DNA of 64,000 nt from an uncultured Collinsella sp. (lineage in GTDB: Bacteria; Actinomycetota; Coriobacteriia; Coriobacteriales; Coriobacteriaceae). The translations under genes were made by a program, and so were the position numbers. The notes below the pieces were generated by a model that saw only the letters and a program-made list of their open reading frames with translations, had not been told where the DNA came from and did not search any database. Location of the stretch: the NCBI GenBank assembly GCA_902494345.1, contig CABUSV010000006.1, forward strand, positions 49,208 through 113,207, in the 5' to 3' direction. Shown in pieces: positions 1 to 7,028 of this stretch. How positions within the stretch are numbered: position 1 is the stretch's first letter; each line of letters begins with the position of its first letter.

Positions 1-1
1 A

Positions 2-28
2 AGGCCCGGACCAATACGGTCCGGGCCT
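2..28 (-). terminator. Rho-independent terminator after the rubrerythrin gene
   Basis: A perfect 11-bp stem (2-12 with 18-28) closes a 5-nt loop just past the rubrerythrin stop codon. Read on the minus strand it is followed by T at position 1, where the window ends, so the T-tract cannot be inspected. Confidence 0.65.
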
Positions 29-62
29 CATCGAGCTAGAGGTTATGTCTCAAGCGGTTGGC

Positions 63-623
63 TTAGCCAAAGTAGCGCTTAAGCAGGCCGGCAAAAGCTT
101 TGCCGTGGCGGGCCTCGTCACGAGCCATCTCGTGCACGGTGTCGTGGATGGCATCGAGGCCAGCGGCCTTGGCGCGCTTAGCAAGATCGGTCTTGCCGGC
201 GGTGGCGCCGTTCTCGGCCTCAACGCGCATCTCGAGGTTCTTCTTGGTAGAGTCGGTCACGACCTCGCCCAGGAGCTCAGCGAACTTGGCGGCGTGCTCG
301 GCCTCCTCGTGGGCAGCCTTCTCCCAGTACAGGCCGATCTCGGGATAGCCCTCGCGATGAGCGACGCGAGCCATGGCCAGGTACATACCGACCTCGGAGC
401 ACTCACCCTCAAAGTTGGCGCGCAGGTCGGCAACGATGTCCTCAGAGACGCCCTCCATCTTGGCGACGCCCACGACGTGCTCGGCAGCCCACTCGAGCTG
501 GCCCTCCTCCTGCTTCAGGAAACGAGAACCGGGCACGCCGCACTGGGGGCACTTGAAGTCCTCGGGCAGCTGATCGCCGTCGAACTCTTCCACATAACCG
601 CAAACGGGGCAAACAAACTTCAT
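63..623 (-). CDS. Rubrerythrin with N-terminal rubredoxin domain (reverse type)
   Basis: The 186-residue protein should act as a cytoplasmic peroxide-reducing non-haem iron protein. A rubredoxin-like domain comes first, with Cys5, Cys8, Cys25 and Cys28 in CPVCGY and CPQCG. A ferritin-like four-helix domain follows, with the EEAEH and MARDEARH motifs that supply di-iron ligands. Classical rubrerythrins carry the rubredoxin domain at the C-terminus; this order is that of the reverse rubrerythrins of anaerobes. The start at 623 is chosen because AAAGGA lies just upstream and the family begins at MKFVCPVCGY; an in-frame extension to 728 has no homologous sequence. The gene is monocistronic and divergent from the alcohol dehydrogenase gene. 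Confidence 0.93.
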   Translation of the reverse strand: MKFVCPVCGYVEEFDGDQLPEDFKCPQCGVPGSRFLKQEEGQLEWAAEHVVGVAKMEGVSEDIVADLRANFEGECSEVGMYLAMARVAHREGYPEIGLYWEKAAHEEAEHAAKFAELLGEVVTDSTKKNLEMRVEAENGATAGKTDLAKRAKAAGLDAIHDTVHEMARDEARHGKAFAGLLKRYFG

Positions 624-707
624 GATTCGATCCTTTCGATCGATGGCGATTGCGCGCTCGTCCGGTCCCGTAAGGGCCCTCTCCGGACGTGCGTCTTGAC
701 GAGTTCT

Positions 708-735
708 ATTATCCATAAATGCAACCAAATGTGAA
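708..735 (-). promoter_or_regulatory. Candidate promoter of the rubrerythrin gene
   Basis: On the minus strand TTCACA (-35, 730-735) and GATAAT (-10, 708-713) are 16 bp apart, each one base off consensus. They would give a 5' leader of about 75 nt before the start codon at 623. Confidence 0.45.
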
Positions 736-845
736 GCCTATTAGGAATGATTTTTAATAAAACAATTTTGAGATATGAAGATGTTGATTGATTAACGATT
801 GGCAGGCCGTCTTTGACCGCCGCTGAGTACAATCGGGCGAGCAAA

Positions 846-861
846 TGTTGACCTATCAACA
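846..861. promoter_or_regulatory. Palindromic operator candidate upstream of the alcohol dehydrogenase gene
   Basis: TGTTGA-CCTA-TCAACA is a perfect 6-bp inverted repeat lying directly before the ribosome binding site (GAAGGAG) of the gene at 880. A further TGTTGATT half-site-like sequence lies at about 782. The regulator is unknown; the sequence is not a Rex box. Confidence 0.4.
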
Positions 862-879
862 AATGAAGGAGTTTCCTTT

Positions 880-2100
880 ATGCATCTAGCCCGTCGTGCC
901 TGGTGCCGAACATATCAGACGGTTTTTCGCATTGCATTGCCGATCCTGCCCTATACCGAGCCGCGCATTTTAGAGCATGCCGAGGATGTGCCCGCGGTGC
1001 TTCAAAAGCGCTCGATCCAGAAGGTCCTTATCGTGACGGATCCTGGTATTGCACGTTTGGGGCTCACGGCATCACTCGAGCGTGCGCTTACGGCTCAGGG
1101 GATTGGCGTTACGGTCTATGCCGAAACGCGTGCAAACCCCACGGTTTCAAACGTGGAAGAAGCGGCGTCCCTGTATCGAGAGAGCGCCTGCCAGGCCATT
1201 ATCGGCTTTGGCGGTGGCTCGGCCATGGACTGTGCCAAGGGCGTGGGCGCACGCATTGCGCAGCCAAACAAGCCCATCAACAAGATGCGCGGCCTACTGC
1301 GGATTCATCGTCTCCTGCCGCTGCTTATTGCGGTTCCCACTACCGCCGGTACGGGAAGCGAAGTCACGCTCGCGGCGGTTATCACCGATGACGAGACGCA
1401 CTACAAATACCCCATTAACGACTTTGTGCTCATCCCGCGTTTTGCAGTCCACGACCCCGAGTTTACGTGCGGCTTGCCCGCTTCCATTACGGGGCAGACG
1501 GGCATGGACGCCCTGACGCATGCCGTTGAGGCCTTTATCGGGCGAAGCACCACGCCCTATACGCGTAAGATGGCGCGACAGGCGGTGCAGCTTATCCACG
1601 ACAATTTGCTCGAGGCCTATGAGCATGGTGACGACATGTGCGCTCGTCGCAATATGCTTTTGGCGGCGTATAAGGCGGGCGTTGCGTTTACCCGCTCCTA
1701 TGTCGGATATGTGCATGCCATCGCGCACAGTTTGGGCGGCCGATACGGAATTCCGCACGGTTTGGCCAACGCGATCATCCTGCCGCACATGCTTCGCGCT
1801 TATGGTGACGCCGCCGCCCCCAAGCTTGCCGATCTTGCTCACATGGCGGGCATTGCGCCGGCTACCGCGCAGGATAGTCTTGCGGCCGAGGCCTTTATCG
1901 ATTGGGTCGACCGCATGAACGAGGCCCTGGGAATCCCCAAATATGTCTCGGGCATTCGCCGCTCTGACATTCCCGAGATGGCGGCGCATGCCGATGCCGA
2001 GGCCAATCCGCTATACCCCGTTCCGCTTCTAATGGACCGTTTGGAGCTCGAGCGTATGTATGAGGTCGTCGCGGGTGGTATGTTTGAGGACGAGAACTAG
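880..2100 (+). CDS. Iron-containing alcohol dehydrogenase (group III)
   Basis: The 406-residue protein should interconvert an alcohol and an aldehyde with NAD(P)H. A Rossmann-like N-terminal domain carries GFGGGSAMD (residues 109-117), the family's nucleotide-binding loop. The helical metal domain has Asp210 and His214 in GMDALTHAVEAF, and His279 and His293 in HAIAHSLGGRYGIPHG, matching the four metal ligands of FucO-type enzymes in order and spacing. The ATG at 880 follows GAAGGAG. The first ~20 residues have no clear family counterpart. A 9-bp gap separates it from the aldehyde dehydrogenase gene, so the pair is one operon that could carry alcohol to acid or the reverse. The natural substrate cannot be read from the sequence. 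Confidence 0.92.
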   Translation: MHLARRAWCRTYQTVFRIALPILPYTEPRILEHAEDVPAVLQKRSIQKVLIVTDPGIARLGLTASLERALTAQGIGVTVYAETRANPTVSNVEEAASLYRESACQAIIGFGGGSAMDCAKGVGARIAQPNKPINKMRGLLRIHRLLPLLIAVPTTAGTGSEVTLAAVITDDETHYKYPINDFVLIPRFAVHDPEFTCGLPASITGQTGMDALTHAVEAFIGRSTTPYTRKMARQAVQLIHDNLLEAYEHGDDMCARRNMLLAAYKAGVAFTRSYVGYVHAIAHSLGGRYGIPHGLANAIILPHMLRAYGDAAAPKLADLAHMAGIAPATAQDSLAAEAFIDWVDRMNEALGIPKYVSGIRRSDIPEMAAHADAEANPLYPVPLLMDRLELERMYEVVAGGMFEDEN

Positions 2101-2109
2101 GAGGTTGCC

Positions 2110-3489
2110 ATGAACACCGAGAAAATTGCGCGCATCGTCGGCGATCAGCGCACCTACTTTAAGACGCACGCTACGTTTGATGTCGATGCTCGACGTCGCG
2201 CGCTCGTGAGTTTACGCGATACAGTACGGGCGCACGAGGCCGATATTGCCCATGCGCTCAAGACCGATTTGGGAAAGTCGCATGACGAGGCCTATATGTG
2301 CGAGATCGGCACGTCGCTTTCCGAGATTCGTCATCAGATTGCGCATGTGGCTCGATGGAGTCGTCCGCGCCTGCGTCCGTGTGACCTCGCTAACGCCGTG
2401 AGTGTGTGCAAAACGCAAGCCGTGCCCTATGGCGTCACACTCATCATGGCTCCGTGGAACTACCCGTTTTTGCTAACACTCGAGCCGCTCGCCGGCGCCC
2501 TTGCCGCGGGCAATATCGTGGTCATCAAGCCGAGTGCCTATGCTCCGGCATCGAGCGCGGTGCTCAAGCAAATCTGTGAAGAGGCATTTGATCCGTGCCT
2601 GGTGACGGTCGTCGAGGGCGGGCGCGCCGAAAACGAAGCGCTGCTCGATGAGTGCTGGGACAAGATCTTCTTTACCGGTAGCGTTCCAGTCGGCAAACTC
2701 GTCATGGAGCACGCAAGTAAAAACCTTACGCCCGTGACGCTCGAGCTGGGCGGAAAGAGCCCCTGCATCGTGGATGCAACGGCAAACTTGAAGGTTGCGG
2801 CACGGCGTATCGCCTTTGGTAAATGGCTCAACGTGGGGCAGACCTGCGTGGCGCCCGACTACCTGCTGGTCGATACGCGCGTGCACGACGAGCTGCTGGG
2901 CCTCATCAAGGAGGAGGTCAGTCGTATGTTTGGCGAGCATCCGCTCGATAACGAGGACTACGGGCATATCGTCAATGCTAAGCATTTTGCGCGCGTGCGC
3001 GGGCTGATCGATCCCGATAAGGTCGTGCTTGGAGGTGCCGCGCGCGAGGCTTCGCTCAAGATTGAGCCGACAATTTTGGACGGCGTGGCCCCCGATGACG
3101 CCGTGATGCAGGAGGAGATCTTCGGTCCCATCTTGCCGGTGCTGACGTTTGAGAGCCTAGACGAGGCCGAAGCGTTTATTACGGATCGTCCGACGCCGCT
3201 GGCCCTGTATATCTTTAGCCAGGATCGTGCGGTTCAGCAGCGCTTTGTGCGCTACGTGCCCTTTGGCGGCGGCTGCGTCAACGACACCATCATGCACTTG
3301 GCTACGAGCCATATGGGCTTTGGCGGCATGGGCGCGAGCGGTATGGGGCAGTACCATGGCCGCGAGAGCTTCGATACGTTTAGCCACAAGAAGAGCATCG
3401 TGAACAAGGCAACCTGGCTGGACGTGCCGTTTCGGTATGCGCCCTACGCAAGCTGGAAGCACAAATTCGTGCGCATGTTTGTGCATTAG
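2110..3489 (+). CDS. Aldehyde dehydrogenase (ALDH3-like)
   Basis: The 459-residue NAD(P)-dependent enzyme oxidises an aldehyde to the acid. The nucleotide site is seen in MAPWNYPF (113-120) and FFTGS (187-191). Glu212 in LELGGKSP is the general base and Cys246 in NVGQTCVAPD the catalytic nucleophile. The length, the QYHGRESFDTFSHKKS signature and the hydrophobic, basic C-terminus resemble class 3 fatty-aldehyde dehydrogenases rather than acylating enzymes. AGGAGG lies 5 bp before the ATG. It is the second gene of the operon with the iron alcohol dehydrogenase. Confidence 0.93.
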   Translation: MNTEKIARIVGDQRTYFKTHATFDVDARRRALVSLRDTVRAHEADIAHALKTDLGKSHDEAYMCEIGTSLSEIRHQIAHVARWSRPRLRPCDLANAVSVCKTQAVPYGVTLIMAPWNYPFLLTLEPLAGALAAGNIVVIKPSAYAPASSAVLKQICEEAFDPCLVTVVEGGRAENEALLDECWDKIFFTGSVPVGKLVMEHASKNLTPVTLELGGKSPCIVDATANLKVAARRIAFGKWLNVGQTCVAPDYLLVDTRVHDELLGLIKEEVSRMFGEHPLDNEDYGHIVNAKHFARVRGLIDPDKVVLGGAAREASLKIEPTILDGVAPDDAVMQEEIFGPILPVLTFESLDEAEAFITDRPTPLALYIFSQDRAVQQRFVRYVPFGGGCVNDTIMHLATSHMGFGGMGASGMGQYHGRESFDTFSHKKSIVNKATWLDVPFRYAPYASWKHKFVRMFVH

Positions 3490-3497
3490 AAAAGGGC

Positions 3498-3538
3498 GCA
3501 GGTAATACGAACAAGTGTTCCTATTACCTGCATTTTGC
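3498..3538 (+). terminator. Terminator of the alcohol/aldehyde dehydrogenase operon
   Basis: A perfect 10-bp stem (3498-3507 with 3522-3531) with a 14-nt loop is followed by ATTTTGC, nine bases after the aldehyde dehydrogenase stop codon. Confidence 0.8.
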
Positions 3539-3573
3539 GTTAGACTACTGTTATGGAGCACGGATGGGCCAAC

Positions 3574-3588
3574 TCCCTTTAGAAGGGA
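3574..3588 (+). promoter_or_regulatory. Hairpin that masks the ribosome binding site of the small peptide gene
   Basis: TCCCTT (3574-3579) pairs with AAGGGA (3583-3588) across a 3-nt loop. The AAGGGA is the Shine-Dalgarno of the peptide starting at 3595, so the hairpin would hold it closed. Such masking is typical of type I toxin mRNAs. Confidence 0.45.
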
Positions 3589-3594
3589 TTTGGT

Positions 3595-3678
3595 ATGAAC
3601 GTAAGCGATGTTATTTCGTTATTGGCGTTGTTGATTGCGGCTATCGAACTCGGTCTGTTTATCGGCCGAATGAAATAG
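3595..3678 (+). CDS. 27-residue hydrophobic peptide, possible holin-like type I toxin
   Basis: An ATG 6 bp after AAGGGA opens a 27-codon frame. The peptide begins MNVSDVISLL, continues as one unbroken hydrophobic helix of about 20 residues and ends in a short basic tail (GRMK). This plan, with one acidic residue near the N-terminus and a basic end, resembles the small putative holin-like toxins of Firmicutes, though similarity in so short a peptide is weak evidence. The downstream ~230 nt have no gene and contain small inverted repeats (around 3679-3707 and 3709-3724) that could belong to a stable mRNA or an antisense RNA. The function is inferred; it could also be a chance frame. Confidence 0.4.
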   Translation: MNVSDVISLLALLIAAIELGLFIGRMK

Positions 3679-3913
3679 CCGCCCCCGCGTAAGCGAAGAC
3701 GGCCACTTCTCACGATGAAAACGTGTATCGGAGTTGGCAAGACCCGCGGCAACGGGTGCCATCCGTGTTCTATCTTATCTGCAAGCGTTCTGTCGCGCAA
3801 GCGTTGAGGCAAACGATTGAAGGACGCAGACAGGATGTATTTGTGTCCGCACGGGCCCGTAGACTTCTCGGTAAGGTTAAACGCTGGTTTATCCGGCCGT
3901 TAGGGGAGTTGCT
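3679..3913. other. Non-coding interval after the small peptide
   Basis: No convincing gene lies here. CGC-GTAA-GCG nested in GCCG/CGGC (3679-3707), CACG/CGTG (3709-3724) and a bulged GGCA..CCCG / CGGG..TGCC stem (about 3735-3762) suggest folded RNA. It may be the 3' part of the peptide mRNA or an antisense regulator. Longer open frames crossing it overlap the HIRAN gene and are judged spurious. Confidence 0.35.
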
Positions 3914-4240
3914 ATGTACGAGCCTTCACGTGTTCTTCTGTCGTTTCACATCGCAGGATTTCAATATGCCGACGGCGCTTTGGTCCTAGGCGATCTTAAA
4001 GCGGGCGATAAACTGACGCTGTGTGCCGAGCGCGATAATCCCCATGACCCCGAGGCAGTTGCGATCTACTATGGCAAGACCAAACTTGGCTACGTTCCGG
4101 GAAACGAGGTTGGCCCACTGTCCTTGATGATGTATTACGGCCACGAGGACGTATTTGAGGCCCGCGTGCAACAGGTTGCCCCCGAGCGCAGCCCGTGGCA
4201 TCAGGTGCGCGTTGGGCTCTATGTGGTGGATGCTCGCTAA
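3914..4240 (+). CDS. HIRAN-domain protein
   Basis: The 108-residue protein consists of a single HIRAN domain. Typical features are FHIAGFQYADG near residues 11-21, the ERDNPHDPEAVAIYY core (39-53) and KLGYVPGNEVGPLS (57-70). HIRAN domains are known for binding the 3' ends of single-stranded DNA in HLTF and accompany helicases and nucleases, but small stand-alone forms are largely uncharacterised. The ATG at 3914 follows GGGGAG. It heads a three-gene group with the 59-residue peptide (18-bp gap) and the phosphoesterase. Confidence 0.85.
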   Translation: MYEPSRVLLSFHIAGFQYADGALVLGDLKAGDKLTLCAERDNPHDPEAVAIYYGKTKLGYVPGNEVGPLSLMMYYGHEDVFEARVQQVAPERSPWHQVRVGLYVVDAR

Positions 4241-4258
4241 TCGGTATGGGAGACTGCC

Positions 4259-4438
4259 ATGTTTGATGACGATGACCTGTTCGATTTGACGGATGATCCG
4301 TTTGAGTGGGATCTGCTGCTCGACGACGATGATCTGGAACAGGACCGTAAGAAACGGCGGGACAAGAAAACTTGGGGTGACGCTTCGAAAAAGCAAGACA
4401 AACGCCGCCGCGGCCTGTTCGGCGGGCTCTTTGGCTAA
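4259..4438 (+). CDS. 59-residue charge-segregated protein of unknown function
   Basis: I do not recognise this protein. Residues 1-29 are strongly acidic (MFDDDDLFDLTDDPFEW, then another DDDD run). Residues 30-51 are strongly basic (RKKRRDKK, KKQDKRRR). It ends in the hydrophobic, glycine-rich GLFGGLFG. The sequence between the HIRAN stop at 4240 and this ATG contains a weak GGGAGA site. Its tight position between the HIRAN gene and the phosphoesterase gene, and codon use like theirs, support it being real. The charge split suggests a nucleic-acid-mimic or adaptor role, which is speculation. Confidence 0.55.
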   Translation: MFDDDDLFDLTDDPFEWDLLLDDDDLEQDRKKRRDKKTWGDASKKQDKRRRGLFGGLFG

Positions 4439-4504
4439 CCGCCGTATCGCTGTGTCTGTATACTTAGCACGAGTTTGACGCGTTGCGAAATGAGGGCATA
4501 GACG

Positions 4505-5050
4505 ATGATGTGGTTTACCGCCGACCTGCACCTGGGCGATACGAATATCTTGCACGACATGGATCGGCCGTTTGATTCGGTCGAGGAGATGAACCGCAAG
4601 GTCATCGATGCCATCAATGAGTGCGTGGCTGCGGACGACCGCCTCTATATCTTGGGAGACTTTACGTATCGCTTGCCCATGGCGGAGGCGGTGCGCCTGC
4701 GCGAGCGTATCGAATGCAAGAATGTGACGCTCATCTGCGGTAACCATGACGGCGACTGGGAAGATCCCGACGCCCCGCAAATTTGGGAAGACGTGCGCGA
4801 TTACCTGGAGGTTGCTCCCGGCTATGCCAAGGGCCATCGTCTGGTGATGAGCCATTACCCCATGCTCAGCTGGAATGGTAAGGCGCGTGGCGCCATCATG
4901 CTACACGGGCATATCCACAGCAGAGGAGACCGCACCAACGCACGCAACCGCGATCGCGAGCGCCCCATTTACCGCTACGATGTGGGCCTCGACGCCAACG
5001 AGTACAAGCCCGTAAGCCGCGACCAGATTCTTAGCTTCTTTGGGCTATAG
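4505..5050 (+). CDS. Metallophosphoesterase (calcineurin-like)
   Basis: The 181-residue protein has all the di-metal motifs of the family: DLHLGDTN (residues 6-13), GDFTY (about 51-55), GNHDGDWED (about 79-87), SHYPMLSW (about 118-125) and HGHIHSRGD (about 134-142). It is the length of short single-domain bacterial phosphoesterases. The substrate cannot be predicted; the neighbouring HIRAN protein would fit a nucleic acid or nucleotide but does not prove it. GAGGG lies 8 bp before the ATG. A 22-bp perfect hairpin begins directly after the stop codon and may end the transcript. Confidence 0.88.
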   Translation: MMWFTADLHLGDTNILHDMDRPFDSVEEMNRKVIDAINECVAADDRLYILGDFTYRLPMAEAVRLRERIECKNVTLICGNHDGDWEDPDAPQIWEDVRDYLEVAPGYAKGHRLVMSHYPMLSWNGKARGAIMLHGHIHSRGDRTNARNRDRERPIYRYDVGLDANEYKPVSRDQILSFFGL

Positions 5051-5106
5051 GGCGCCAGAACCACCACAAAGGGGACACAGTGCGCCTTTGTGGTGGTTCT
5101 GGCGCC
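5051..5106. repeat. Long perfect hairpin, GGGAC-core family (copy 1)
   Basis: A 22-bp perfect inverted repeat (5051-5072 with 5085-5106) encloses a 12-nt loop. The inner part reads CACAAAGGGGACA. It starts on the base after the phosphoesterase stop codon and is followed by a T-rich stretch (CGCCTTTTTTG at about 5125), so it may also end transcription. Two more long hairpins in this window share the A-rich/GGGAC inner part but not the outer arms (19179-19215 and 49584-49652). Confidence 0.75.
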
Positions 5107-5190
5107 GTTGCCATTATGGCGGCGCCTTTTTTGTCCGTGCGGCGCGGTAGAGTGTAGGCGGTTGAAATTTGCGTCCATCGAGGAGCTGCT

Positions 5191-6948
5191 ATGAATGAGA
5201 TCAAGTGCCCGCATTGTGGCGAAGTCTTTAAGGTCGATGCATCCGGCTATGCGGATATCGTCAAGCAGGTGCGCGATGCCGAGTTTTCGCGCGACTTGGA
5301 TGAGCGTGTGAAGGCAGTCCAGCGCGAGGGCGAGCAGGCGCTGGAGCTTGAGCGCTCGCGTTCGACGGCTGCTTTGCAGGAGGCAGAGTCTCAGCGCAAC
5401 GCTCAGCTCGTTGAGCAGAAGAACGCTGCGGCTCAGCAACTGGCACAAGAGGTTGCCAAGCGCGATGCTGAGCTTGCCGAGCTGCGCGCTAAGCTCGAGG
5501 GCGCTGCCGCAGAGCGCGAGAGTGCAAGCCAGCGCGCGGCGGTAGAGGCACGAGCCAATGCTCAAAAGGAAAATGCCGAACTCCAGCGTGAGATTGATAG
5601 CCTGCGTGCGCAGCTTGGGCGCAAAGATGACGAAGCAAAGCTTGCCGAGTCGGCGGCGCGCAACGCTGCTCAAAACGATTTAGCTGCGCGCGACGCTCAG
5701 ATTGCTGAGCTGCAGGCCAGGCTCGCCGCGGCGGACAAAGCCCAGGAGATGGCGCTTGCCGCTGCCGCGGCAGAGTCGCAGCGTGAGCTCGATGCCGCTC
5801 GCAGCGAGGCCGAGCGCGCGCTTACTGACTATCGCGCGAAGGCGCAGGAGAAGTTTTCCGCCGCAAAGGCTCAGTCCGAGCAAGAGGCCGAGGGCCTGCG
5901 TGCCCAGCTGCGCGAGCAGGAACTGATGGCAAAAATGAACCTGTCAGAGGCGGTCGCCGCGGCGGAGCGAGAGCGCGATGAGGCACGTGCCAAACTGACG
6001 AGCGAGCTGGCTGTGCGCGATTCTCGCGAGGAACAGGCCAAGGCGGCACACGAGCTCGAGCTTGCGCAGGCCAAGCGTGCGAGCGATGACCTGATTCGCT
6101 ACAAGGATGAAGAGATCGAGCGCCTTAAGGACATGAAGGTCCGCCTGTCCACCAAGATGGTGGGCGAGTCGCTTGAGCAGCACTGCGAGACCGAGTTTAA
6201 CCGTCTGCGCATGACGGCGTTTCCTAACGCGTACTTCGAGAAGGATAACGATGCGTCCGAGGGCACCAAGGGCGACTTTATCTTCCGCGAGTGCGACGCA
6301 AGCGGTAACGAGGTCATTTCGATTATGTTCGAGATGAAAAACGAGAACGACGAGACCGCGACCAAGCACAAAAACGAGGATTTCTTTAAGAAACTCGATC
6401 ACGATCGTCGCCAGAAAGGCTGTGAGTACGCGGTGCTCTGCACACTGCTCGAGCCCGAAAGCGAGCTCTATAACGCAGGGATAGTCGACGTGAGTTACCG
6501 CTATGAGAAGATGTACGTGATCCGCCCGCAGTTCTTCATTCCCATGATCACGCTGCTGCGCAACGCCGCCATGGGTTCGCTGCGCTATAAGCAGGAGCTG
6601 GCGGAGTACAAGCAACAGAACATCGACGTCACGAACTTCGAGGCCAAGATGGAGAAGTTCAAGAACGACTTCGGCCGCAACTATGAGCTTGCGAGCCGTA
6701 AGTTCCAGACGGCGATCGAGGAGATTGACAAGACGATTAGCCATCTGCAGAAAACCAAGGAGGCATTGCTGTCCTCCGAGAACAATTTACGTCTAGCCAA
6801 CAAGAAGGCCGACGATCTTACCATTCGCAAGCTCACCTGGGGCAACAAGACCATGAAGGCGGCGTTTGACGAGGCGCGCGGGGCTGCGACAGGGGCAAAC
6901 GATGAGCCCGCCGAGGCGGATTCGTATGAGGTCGAGGATACCGAGTAG
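5191..6948 (+). CDS. DUF2130 protein: zinc-ribbon, coiled coil, PD-(D/E)XK-like domain
   Basis: The 585-residue protein begins with a short CPHCGEVF motif (residues 6-13). A long Ala/Glu/Arg-rich coiled coil follows (about 25-310), then the conserved DUF2130 domain (about 315-510). In that domain GDFIF and FEMKNEN have the D..ExK arrangement of PD-(D/E)XK nucleases, followed by HDRRQKGCEYAVLCTLLEPES. Family members are predicted, not proven, nucleic-acid enzymes. A second helical segment ends the protein. The ATG follows GAGGAG. It is monocistronic and convergent with the DUF3516 helicase gene. Confidence 0.85.
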   Translation: MNEIKCPHCGEVFKVDASGYADIVKQVRDAEFSRDLDERVKAVQREGEQALELERSRSTAALQEAESQRNAQLVEQKNAAAQQLAQEVAKRDAELAELRAKLEGAAAERESASQRAAVEARANAQKENAELQREIDSLRAQLGRKDDEAKLAESAARNAAQNDLAARDAQIAELQARLAAADKAQEMALAAAAAESQRELDAARSEAERALTDYRAKAQEKFSAAKAQSEQEAEGLRAQLREQELMAKMNLSEAVAAAERERDEARAKLTSELAVRDSREEQAKAAHELELAQAKRASDDLIRYKDEEIERLKDMKVRLSTKMVGESLEQHCETEFNRLRMTAFPNAYFEKDNDASEGTKGDFIFRECDASGNEVISIMFEMKNENDETATKHKNEDFFKKLDHDRRQKGCEYAVLCTLLEPESELYNAGIVDVSYRYEKMYVIRPQFFIPMITLLRNAAMGSLRYKQELAEYKQQNIDVTNFEAKMEKFKNDFGRNYELASRKFQTAIEEIDKTISHLQKTKEALLSSENNLRLANKKADDLTIRKLTWGNKTMKAAFDEARGAATGANDEPAEADSYEVEDTE

Positions 6949-6968
6949 GGGATAGCGTATCGCGCAAA

Positions 6969-7006
6969 AAGCGGGGCCGCTGGCGATGTTGCCAGCGACC
7001 CCGCTT
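6969..7006. terminator. Bidirectional terminator between convergent genes
   Basis: A 16-bp stem with one mismatch (6969-6984 with 6991-7006) and a 6-nt loop lies between the DUF2130 stop (6948) and the helicase stop (7029). T-rich flanks on both strands suit termination in either direction. Confidence 0.85.
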
Positions 7007-7028
7007 CGTTTCGTTCCAGTATGTTCGG

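Noticed and set aside
815..833. TTGACC with TACAAT as a promoter for the alcohol dehydrogenase gene.
   Set aside because: The spacer is only 9 bp, and the other possible -35 (TTGGCA at 799) is 23 bp away; neither is workable.
3723..3989. An 88-codon plus-strand frame before and into the HIRAN gene.
   Set aside because: It overlaps the HIRAN start in another frame, has no ribosome binding site and no coding-like composition.
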